Below, piece by piece: positions 27,001 to 39,000 of a DNA stretch of 64,000 nucleotides. How positions within the stretch are numbered: position 1 is the first letter of the stretch; every line of letters starts with the position of its first letter. Source of the DNA: Aquatica leii (Eukaryota; Arthropoda; Insecta; Coleoptera; Lampyridae); assembly GCA_035610365.1 (NCBI GenBank), contig CM069436.1:10530937-10594936 (forward strand), written 5' to 3'. The translations under genes were made by a program, and so were the position numbers. The notes under the pieces were generated by a model. That model did no database searches, was not told the origin of the DNA, and saw nothing but the letters and a program-made list of their open reading frames with translations.

Positions 27001-30000
27001 GAGAAGTGAAAAACCACAAAAAGATTTAGCATTGATGCCGGAAGAAAAATTAAATGTAAAAGTTGAAGTGCAAAAGGTGACAGTAATAAACAAAGAGAAG
27101 AAAAATGAGATCGTTGTAGCGGAAATGGGAAAATGAGAAGAAAAGCAGAAGGTGATCGCGGAGAAGAAGAAATTAAGGAATGCAAGAATATATATATATA
27201 AGTCACGATTTGACATGGAAAGAAAGAAGAGTGCAAAGAGAAATAATAAAAAAAAAGAACGGAAAGTAAAAAAGTATGGATAGGATACAGGAAAATAGAG
27301 ATAGACGAAGACAGATACATACGGAATGGCAAGGATAAGGGCCTGAGCAGAGAAATAGGAGAGAAAATAGGTAACCAAAAGGCAAAAAACTAAAGAGCGA
27401 AGAGGGAGGGGGCGATAAAAGAAAGAAAGTTGGCGAAATGGCAAAGAAAAGGAATAATGAGTGATGGAAAAGGAAAAAAAAAGAAGGAGGAAAAAAAGAA
27501 AGTAATAAAAAAGCACAGGGGGAGGTGAGTGAGCTGAGAGTATTGTTTTGAAACGTAGCGGGAATAAAAAACAAGGAACAGAATTTTTGGAAGTACATCA
27601 AGGAACAGGTAGTGGGATTACAAGAGACATGAATAAAAGAAAAAGAATGGGAGTGGTGAGAAAAAGAGTTGCCGGAGGAATTTGAGTGGGTGGTGCAACA
27701 TGCAGAAAGAGAGAAGAATAAAGGGAGAGCAAAGGGGGGTATAATAACAAGAGTAAGAAAAAATTTGTTGAGTCAGGAAAAAAAAGAAAAAGTGCAACAG
27801 AAAAGAGGAGTTGTAGAAAGGCACATACAGTGGGGAAAAACAAAAAAAGTAGTGACGGTTCATAGCAGTAGAATGAAAGAGACAAGAAAAAACATTGAAG
27901 AGATGATAGAAGAGAGGGAGGAGGGATTAATAATAGTAGAAGGGGACTTGAACGCAAGAATAGGAGAAGAGGGGGGAATACAAGAAAGAAACGAGACGGG
28001 AAAAAAACAAACACAAAGGACAAAGTGATAAATAAAGAGGTAAAGGAGAGGTAAAAGAACTGCTGGAACTGTGCAACGAAAAAGGGTGGGAAATAATGAA
28101 TGAGAACAGAAAAGAAGAAGGAATGGGGAAATATACGTACATAAGAGGAAAGGGAGAATCAATAATAGATTTTGTAACGACAAATAAAGAGGCTGGAGAA
28201 AAGGTAAAGACATTTAAAGTGGAAGTAAAAGTAGAGTCAGACCAGCAACCACTGAAATTGACAATGAAAGGAAGATAAAGAAAAGAGAAAAAAGAATATG
28301 AGACATAGTACATAACAAAAAAAAGATGGACAGTAAAGGGAATAAAAAGATATAAAGAGAGAATAAGGAAAACGGTATGGGTAGGGAAGGGATTACAAGA
28401 GTGTGTGGAGGAAATGAGAGAGATGATGGAGAAACCAACAAAAAGAAACAGATTTAGAAAATGAAAGGGGGAGAAAACAGAATGAAAGAAATGGTGGGAT
28501 AGAGAATGCAAGGAAGCAAAGAAAAATGCAAGAAGAGCATTAAGACAGTGGAAAAAAGGGAGAAAAAAAGAAGAATACAAAGAAGTAGTAAAAATATACA
28601 AAAATCATGCGAGAGAAAGAAAGAAGAAAACAAAAAGAAACAAGAGGAGCAGATCAAAGGAATAAAAACGGAAAAAGATGTATGGAAGTACCTAAAGCAA
28701 GAAAGGAAAAAAACATGACAAAGGGTATACGAATTAAAGAATGGGAGATATATTTTAGGAACCTGCTGAGAGAGAAAAACAAAATAAAAAAAAAGAAAAG
28801 ACGCAGTAGTAGGACGGGAAGAAGGAGATAGGGATAGAATGAATGAAGACGAAGTAATAAAGGCAATAAAGAAGATAAAAAAAAGAAAGACGACAAGAAA
28901 AGATGGAACACAAGGCAAAAGTGGGTATACGGGAAAGAAAATGTAGCAAAAAGAATAACGGAAATGTTAAACAAAATATGTAAAGGGGAAGAATTCCCAG
29001 AGAGAAGGAGAGAGGGAATAATATGCGCAATACATAAAAAAGGAGAAAGAAATAAAGTCAAGAATTACAAAGTGGTAACATTATTAAGCACGGCATACAA
29101 ATTATATGCGACAGTAATACAAGGAAGACTACAGAAGGAAATAAAGGAAAAAAATTTGATACCAGACGGACAAGCGGGATTCAGAAAAGGAAGAAGAGTA
29201 ATAGACAACATATATATACTGAAACACTTGGCAAATAGAAAGCTAGAAAAAAAGAGGAAAAATGGTGGCACTATTTGTAGATCTATAAGCCGCTTTTGAC
29301 AAAGTGAACAGGGAAAAGCTGTGGGAATACATTAAGAGAAAAAAAATCAATAAAAGATTAATAGAAAGAATAGCGGAAATCTACGAAGAAACGAGGAGCA
29401 GAGTCAAAGTGAATGGGGAAGAGAGCGAGAAATTTATTACAAAGAGAGGGTTGAGACAGGGACGCCCACTGAGCCCTAACCTGTTCGCAGTATGTACAAG
29501 AGATCTGGAGGTGACAATGAGAGGACAACAGACAGGAAGGATAGTGGTAGGAAAAGCGAAGGTATGGTCGTTAGCGAATGCGGATGACTTACTGTTGGTG
29601 ACTAAAAGAGGAAAAGGAAATGAAAGAAATGATGAAAACGCTAGAAAATTACATGAAAAGAAAAGAAATGTAAGTAAACACGGAGAAAACAAAAATAATG
29701 GTATTTAGAAAAGGAGGGGGGAAAAGAAAAAGAAACGAGTGAAAATTGAAGGATATGGAAGTGCAGCAAGTGAAGGAATTTACATACCTGGGCTACACGA
29801 TGAAGCAGGATAATAAGGCAGGAAAACACATAAAGGAAAGAGTGAGAAAAGAAAACAGGTTAATAGGACAATTGTGGGGGAAAGAGTATTCGAAATGGAT
29901 ATAAAAAAAAGAAAATTGTTCTTTGAAAAGGTAATAAAGGGAGTTGTGATGTATGGACCTAGAAAGAGTGGGGGAGGTAGAGAGGCTACAGAAAAAATAC

Positions 30001-33000
30001 TAGAATTGGGTTTTGGGACTGGAACAAAGATACACCGGGGTATATTGTGAGAGAGGAGGTACAGGTAGCAAAAATAAGAGTTGTGACAGAAAAAAAGGCT
30101 ATAAAATACGAGAAAGAATTGAAGAAAAGAACAGAATGCAAAATATTGCAAGAATGTTGGAAAGAGGTACAGGGAGGAAAATTGAAGTACGGGCAGAGAA
30201 GAGTATTACAAAAAAAAACGGGTACGCAAGAGAAGAAGTGGAAAGATTAAAAGAAGAGGGAGTAGGGGTAAGGGAGAGATAGGAACATCGAGAAACAACA
30301 AAGATGGACAAGGATAAAAGAGGGCATATATAATAAGAATTATAATGATATCAATAGTGAAGGGGTGCTAGAATATTTAAAGGATATAGAGAATGAAAAC
30401 AACAAAAAGAAAAAAATGATAGCACGGTTCAGATGTAGGAACGAGGAGTTAGGTAACAAATACTGAAAAAAAGAAGAAGAAAAGATGTGCAAGCTATGTG
30501 GAGAAAAGACGGAAGATCTCAACCACATGAGAGATAAATGCAGTGAATTAAGAGAAGAGGTTATGAAAATAGAGGAAATCTTAGACGAAAAAGGAAATGG
30601 AGCGGAGTGGATGGAAGAAGTATGGAGAAGGAGGAATTGAAATTTTCTGTCACTAATATTATGAACGGAAGAAGCAACTTTTAGTAGCGTAGGGAGTGTA
30701 AATTTACGTAATATGCATTATTGGTCTGAGCAAAACTCACATTGGATGCAACAAGTAAAACATCAAAATTGTTGGAGTTGGAACGTATAGTGTGGAATTG
30801 TGAAAGGAAAAATTGTAGAGCCAATTTTTTTTTGACTAAACCAAATAAAGTACGGTTTTTAGAACATTTTTTTATGGTCACTTTTAGAAGACATCTCCTT
30901 GGAAGCAAGAAGGCTAAACTTTAAGTAATTTTGTGCTTTTTTTATTTTACTGTTTCTAGCTAAGGTAACTTGATCCGATTGAGATACAATTTCTAACATT
31001 TTCTCTTATAAATCAAGAATAGATAGAGATATAGTGATGCAGTTTTTACTAAAATTTAACTAATTTTATGACCGTTAAAAAGTATTTGTTGAAAAACCAT
31101 AAAATGTTTTTCCGTATAAGATCAAAGATATTTAAATAGGTGAAATGGTTTAGGAGATATTATAACTTAAATAAGATAATTAAAAATGCATTGGCTTTCC
31201 GCTCCTTTATTATGACAAATACGAAAAAATATCGTAAAGCAAAGTGATACTGTTATTTCTTCTGTTTATTTTATTTATAGGGATTTCCGCTTCTTACCCT
31301 TATTCGAACACTCTGTATAGGACAAATGCAGGGGCAGAAAACGACAAAATTTCTGTTACGAACAAAGCTTTAGAAATGTTTTATTATGTTCTTAATTATG
31401 CTCTTGAGTAGAAAATGATAATTAATAAACTAACAGTTGAAACTATGATAAGTTTAAGTGAATCTCAAAAACGTTGGTCTATTTAAAAATCAAACACGTC
31501 AACAAAAAACTATAATAATTAAAATATATTAAATAAAAATAAGTTTACAATAATACGTTTTGATTTGGTATAAAAGGTTAGGAAAAGTGTACCGAAAAAT
31601 GCAGGAGAATTGTAACATAAACCGATTACAGCGCCACAATTCACGGGATTCTGAAAGACCTCTACCAAGATAAAAACAAAAAACTAGTAGGAGAAAAGAA
31701 ATTTGCATGGCTTGTAATACTTTTATATACATAGAAGCTTTGTTTGACTGCAAAAACACATTTTTAAATTTATTTTACAATATTCTGGCAATAATAAAAC
31801 AGTATGCACTCACTGAAGTTTTAATAGAAGTTTAATAGTTGTTGATTTTTCTTGCATAAAATATTTTACAAATTACGTTAAAATAATGCTGCTGTTTGTT
31901 TGCATGATAAAAGCTTTGCTTGTAATTATTAGAGTTGAGAACTTGATCGTTAAATTTAAATTAATCTTTAACGTTACACATATCGCCACGCTTGAGGTGT
32001 TTTATTAGAGAACTTTAACATTAATGTTTCACGATGTCATTTAAATTGCACTACATTATCTAAATCGATGATTGAACTACACCTAAAAACAAATTTTTCT
32101 AAATCTAGAACGCGTTGCTCTAGTTTTTGGTACTTATTGTTACGACTATGCATAACCATCAATATAATGAAACTTTTGCGCACACAAACAAGAGAAACAA
32201 AATTTTTATTAAATCTTAAATTAGATAGAATTTATTATATTGAAGAAGTTTTACTTTTTGTTACAGTACAAAAGAAATCGCCAAATGGCACGCATTCAAT
32301 TATGTATTCTATAGATGTCTTTATCTTTAACAGCATAATGTAAAAAGTTTACAATCTTTTGATTTGTGCTAGTAAACTTAAAAAAATTAATATTGATTTT
32401 TTTCAATTTATTTATCAAAAAATATTATGTTTTGTTTTAGTTTAAAAGTATTAGTATTAAAACAACAAAAATAGTAGTTTTGTACCTTCAAAAACAAAGT
32501 TTTTATATATGATAGATAAATTACAAAGTTTATAAGCAAATTGTTGATAATAAAAACATCTTCATCAATAATTACTGAATTGTTAAGCTTGAAGTTGCAT
32601 TAGAAACACAAATGTTATTGACAAGTTTGTTTAAAAAACTTATTTATTGTTTTTAACTGTCAAAATTTTTAATTTTTCGTTATTGTAAATCGTTTTTGAT
32701 AGTTTTGGCGCACTTGTCAAAATAAACGTCAAATCAATTTTGAGAGATTTTGAGACTTTGGGAGCCTCGTAGTCTTTGTTCGCGCAATAAAATGTTGTAT
32801 TCAACTCGTTCCTGTTCAAATTTAACGTTTTTCTTCTTCGAAGACTTTTTAAACCTTCGTTTCACTCGTGTTTAAAAATGCCCTCTTGAGAAAAAAAGCG
32901 TCCAATTTACACAAGAACTCGTTAAATAAATTACTGTTACCAAATGTATGATCGCTTAATAACCTTCCGATTACCATTGGGGTCTTTTTTGACCTAAGAC

Positions 33001-36000
33001 GTGTTGTTTTTGTTGTCTTTTCTTAAGTTTTTTTTACAACTGTTCTAATATTTTTTTAGCTGAGTTTCTTTTAACAATGTTTAATAATATATAACAAATT
33101 TTTATTGTTATTTGTTTTGCGACGTAAAAAAAATATTGTCGTTGGGATCATATTTGACTCCACTTGGTAACCGACGTTCTAAAAAATAATTCAAATATTT
33201 TGTCTGCATTTGTCATCTAATCTGCTTGTTTTAACGTGTTTCAACGTGTTATTTGTCTGAATCATGATTACTACCATTCCGTCTTTAGTCATTACATTCG
33301 GTGAGTTTGTTCGAATCAGTTGAAAAGTGTGTCTGCTGTGTTATTACATTTGATTGGAAATAGTTGTTGTTGAATGTATGGCTAGAAAATATTTGTCTCC
33401 GCGTAAAGTGGAAGAAATAGCTAGCAATATTAATTTACTGAATGAAATTGAAGATGAAATTTTATCTGACGATAGTGATGCCGAATTTGAAGAAGTAAGT
33501 GTACCTGATGTAAACCCGATTGAAAGTTCGGAAGACGATGACAGTGATGATAATTCGCCCAATGATAAAGATATACTGGTGGGTAAAAGTAGTTATGTAG
33601 TGGGGATTCTGGCTCAAATTTTCCCGCGCTTTTTTAAAAATTTGAATTTCGTGTAAGTTCGGGCAAGATCGGAGTTTCTTCGGCTGTGTTCGTGTGCGCG
33701 CGCAATTTTTAAATTTGAATATTCGGGTTCGGGCAAGCTCGAGTTTTTGGAGGGGGTGGGGGTAATAACCGCATTTCCCGCGCATTTTAAAATATTTGAA
33801 TTTCGTGTAAGTTCGGGTTCTCTCATTTGAATATCATGCATTTAAAATCAATACATAATTAAATTAAAGTAACATAAATAGGTAGAATAAATCTATCATA
33901 AACAACAAAGGGCTAACTTGTTCAACCCAAAATATAAAGACTTGTTCCTACCAAATTTTTTTTAGGACCACTTTAAAATCATACACATCGGATTATAAAG
34001 GGTTATATATTCATTTGTGTATTTAGTAAAACAAATCACTAATTTTTTTAATGTAAATTTAGAATGATCAATGAATATTTTAGATAATGATGATTTATTA
34101 TTGAATACACTGTTGCCAACTTAAGATTACAAAATTTTTAAAGATTTTGATAGCCAACATTGACTTTCTTATAATGTGCAGCCTATTTAATGCATTTCAA
34201 ATTAATACATCATTATAAATTAAAGTAACTTAGGATTATAAATCGAATTATATATTTATTCACTATTGCAGGTTGAGAACTTTTAATGATTACTTTTTTA
34301 TTGACTATTAAATTACGCTGCAAACAAAAGATAAGGAAATTTACTAAGTTTATAAGGTCCACCCTGTAAATTTGATTAAAATAATAATTAATACAAAACG
34401 GTGCATATTTAAATTACAATTAAAATGTATAACATTTTTTATAAAGACTAACGTAAAAGTGTTTTCTCTGCATATAGTGTTATATTTCATATCAGACGCA
34501 AGTCGTTGGCACTCATTATTTTGTTGATTTGCATTATTCAGCCTTAACCGTTTATAAATGTATATAATATAAATTGTTTTATTACATGATTAAAAAACTG
34601 GATTTACATTATTAGCACTTATAAAATCAAATCACTAATTTATTTAGGTAATTATTGTATGCAATTCAAATAGTATTACAGTCAACTTTATTTAAATTAC
34701 AATTAAAATTTATAAATTATTTTTTATAAAGACTACCAAAACAATGTTTTTTTTTCTACAGATGGTATTATATTCTATATTACATTTAACAATTATTTTT
34801 GTTTTAAAGCTTATAAAACATTAATGTCATGAATGAAAAATTTATAAATTTATTTAATTTATAGTATATACACTTATGCGTTTGGTTTAAGATTGCAATT
34901 TTAAGAATACCTTTTTAAATAATTTCGTTGTGTTAATAGCCGCATCGGTCGAATAAAACTCCTTGATTATGTTAGATTTAATATTTTATATGCATTTAAA
35001 ATTGGCTTATAATGTACAGACATTTCTTTAATGAAAATAAATTCCATTCATAGCTATTACTATTTATATACACAAACAAAATGCTGATTTACCTAACTAT
35101 TGAGTAAATTTCATGTTACCAATGTAGACATTGCAAATAATGCAGTAGTATAATTTTTTCAATAAAAAATTAATCCATTTATTTAATTTAGATTATAGTA
35201 TTAGAAATATTTTAACCTTATTTACATTCTTGTAGTAACATAAAGAAACATGTTTTTTCTACAGATGTTATATTATATGAGGGTCGTTGACACATTTTTT
35301 TTTGCTGACATGTTTTAAAAAAGATTGTTATATTATGCTTTTATAAAAGTTTTGAGATTTTTAATTCAAACACATCAATTAAATCAATACTAAAATTTAA
35401 AAAAATAAATTTACACTAGAACAAATAAATTAATAAACAACATCATATAATTTTTTTATCGTGTATTATTGTAATACGCTTTTATAATAGTTTTGAAATT
35501 AATAACACTAATTTTAATTTAATTTCATTAAACAACAATATAAAAACGAAAAAAATAAATTTACACAAGAACAAATAACATCGGATATGATCGGGCAAGT
35601 TTGAGTTTCGGGAGGGGGTGGGGGGTAGTAAACTTCGTATTTAAGTTCGATAACGGTCGGTGAAGATCGAGTTGAAGCGTAAACCTTCGACAGTTCGTAC
35701 ACACTCGTTGAGACTCGTAAATCTTTAAAAGTTTATAAATAGACCTCGCATCCTTTGCAACATTAGTTAAACGAAATACTTAATTCGTGCAAAATGGCTA
35801 CACTCTCTAGCATGTGTAAACAGTACTTGGCAGTGACGCGTGTTTACTTTGATAACATAAAAACGGTGAACGAAGCTAATAATCTCAAACTTTATATTAA
35901 TCGTGCAATACAAATTGTTCATAAAGCAATCAAGAATAAGATACACGAAGATAATATATTAGAATCTCCTTTTTCGATTGAAACAAGTTTATCATATCTA

Positions 36001-39000
36001 AAATGTTATCGTTTAAAACTTAGAGAACTTAAAAAAGTTTTAGTAGTAAAATCGGGTGAAGGTCTATCAACAAACTTAAAACGAAATAAGTGTAAAGTTA
36101 GTTGGCAAGATGCGGAATCGTGTTTCAACAACAGAATTTGCACCGGTTTTATATCAAGCATTAATATAAAAGATCCCATAATATTTTTGAAAAAATCTTT
36201 TAAATGTTTTAATTTGAAAATTAAAAAGGCTCTTGAAGAATCCCTTCTTAAAGTAAACGTAATTTTAAGTGCTAATTTTATTAAACCTCAAACTGCCGAA
36301 ATAGATTTGAAAACGTTTTGCACTAAAAATAATGTGATTGATCGTACAACTAATTTGAAACAGTGGTATCAAGAACACGTGTTTGACAAACTTGCAACGA
36401 AATTGGAGGAATTTTCCGAAAAAGACAGCGGCTGGGCTTTAGAAGAACTTTTGGGGCTTAAAGTGAACATTAACAAATATGATCCTCTTAAAGTAGGTTA
36501 TTCAACTTTTGTGTCGGTTCCTGATTATATAAAGAAGAAACATGCTGTTGTGAATGTTAAAAACAATGATTCATACTGCTTTCTTTGGGCTGTAATATCA
36601 GCTTTATATCCCGCTAAGAAAAATTCTGATAGACCTTCTTCATATCCTCATTTCGATGATGTTTTAAATTGTGATGGTATTGAATTTCCCATAACTATAA
36701 AAAATATAAGAAAATTTGAAAAGCTTAATCATTTATCCATTAATTTGTTTAGTATAGAAAATAAAAAAATTTTGCCATGTTCTCTTAGTCCTGTTTGCGA
36801 TAGAAATATTAAGATTATAAATCTTCTAATGCTTCCTTTGAACTCCCAGATAGATATAAACAATCCATCTGATTCACAACTACTTTTTCATTTTACTTGG
36901 ATCAAAAATTTGTCTGCGCTTTTATTGAAACAACTATCCAACCATAAAACCAAAATTTTTATTTGCGAACGATGTTTAAATTATTTTACAACTCAAGATA
37001 TACTTAACAAACATAAAAGTTACTGTATGAATTCTAATAAATGTTGTGTGAGGTTACCAAAACAATCGGAGAAATACTTATCATTTAAAAATTATCGTTA
37101 TCAAGAAAAAGTTCCTTTTGTTATATATGCGGATTTGGAATGTATTTTGGAAAAGTGTAACGATATCGATTCAAATTTACTCAATACTAAATCTAAATCT
37201 TATCAAAAACATATACCGTTCAGTATAGCATATTATCTAAAATGTTCATATGATGATACATTATCAAAATTTTGCACATATCGAGGTATAGATTGCATCG
37301 ATTGGTTTGTATATGAATTACAAAATATTGTCGATGCGTGTTATCAAAAACTTAATGAGATTGTTCCAATGGAAAAACTAAATCAACAACAACAACAAAT
37401 TTTTTATACTTCTAAAGTATGTCACATTTGCAAAAAACCCTTTAACAAAGACCAAGTCAGAGTTCGAGATCATAATCATCAAACGGGGTTATTTAGAGGA
37501 GCTGCCCATCAAGCTTGCAATTTAAACTATAAAGACGAACATTGTATACCTGTAGTTTTTCATAACATGAGTGGCTATGACGCGCATTTCATTATTCGAA
37601 AATTATCTACATTATTTGAAGGAAATATTAAACTATTACCTATAAATAAGGAAAAGTACATTTCATTTACAAAGTCCATACCAAATACGAATATTTCTCT
37701 TAGGTTTATAGATTCTTTTCGTTTTATGTCACAAAGTTTAGATCGTCTTTCTTCTAATTTGTTAGATGATGAAAAAAAGATTACAAAATCTTATTGTAAT
37801 AGTTTAGACGAGTTTCATCTATTAAATAGGAAAGGAACTTTTCCTTATGACTATGTAGATTCCTGGGAAAAATTAGAAGAAACATGTTTACCAAGTAAAC
37901 AAGCCTTCTATAGTCAGTTGCTTGATGAAAACGTTAGCGATGAAGATTATTCTCATGCAGTAAATGTTTGGAAAGTTTTCAAAATTCAAAATTTAGGTGA
38001 ATATTCAGATTTGTATTTAAAAACTGATGTACTTTTACTAGCCGACGTGTTTGAAGCTTTCCGTCAAACTTGTTTAAAAACTTATAGTTTAGATCCGTTA
38101 CACTATTATACTGCGCCGGGGTTAACGTTTGACGCAATGCTGAAGACTACAAACGTTTCATTAGAACTTATCACCAATATCGATATGCTTATGTTTATCG
38201 AGAAAGGAATTAGAGGAGGTGTTTCTCAATGTTCCAATAGATATGCGAAAGCAAATAATAAATATATGAAAAATGGCTTTGATTTAACTAAAGATAGTAC
38301 ATATTTAATGTATTTTGATGTAAATAATTTATATGGAGCGGCCATGTCACAATATTTGCCATACGGAAATTTCAAATTTATAGAAAATTTTGATGTTCAA
38401 GAAATTTTAAATACACCTAATGACTTTATGTTTGGATATATTGTTGAATGTGATTTAGATTATCCAATTCAATTACATAATTTACATAGCGATTTGCCAT
38501 TAGCACCAGAACATATGATTCCTCCGACTTCAAACACTAAACTTAAAAAATTGTTATTAACGTTGTTTCCAAAAGAACGTTATATCGTTCACTATAGAAA
38601 CTTAAAAATGTATTTAAGATTAGGTATGGTACTAAAAAAAGTTCATAGAGTGCTTAAATTTCATCAATCTCCTTGGTTAAAACAGTACATAGATTTAAAT
38701 ACAAAATTACGTCAACAATCTAAAAATGAGTTTGAAAAAGATTTCTATAAATTAATGATTAATGCGATTTATGGCAAATGTATGGAAAATGTAAGAAAAC
38801 ATAGAGATATCCGCTTAGTCACACAGTGGTATGGACGATGGGGAGCGCGATCCCTTATCTCAAAACCAAATTTTCATAGCTCTGTTGTATTTGATGAAGA
38901 TATGGTTATCATAGAAATGAATAAATTGGAAATACGTATGAATAAACCTATTTATGCAGGATTTAGCATATTAGATATTTCAAAAATTTTTTTATACGAA

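Larger units (their letters stand above)
26340..30640 (+). mobile_element. Purine-rich non-LTR retrotransposon (LINE), degenerate
   Basis: This 4.3-kb block has an extremely A/G-rich + strand. It holds, in order, a charged coiled-coil ORF1-like region, an APE-type endonuclease, a reverse transcriptase and a C-terminal Cys/His motif, all on the + strand, as in R1/Jockey/I-like LINEs. The long open frames on the - strand here are only the poly-Phe/Ser/Leu mirror of the purine bias. Stops and frameshifts occur throughout. A run of AGT triplets at about 26357 marks the 5' side. The exact ends and target duplications were not resolved. Confidence 0.85.

Noticed and set aside
26655..30528. Many long - strand frames rich in Phe, Leu and Ser
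   Set aside because: They mirror the purine-rich LINE coding strand. CT-rich complements rarely contain stops. The + strand carries the endonuclease and RT motifs.
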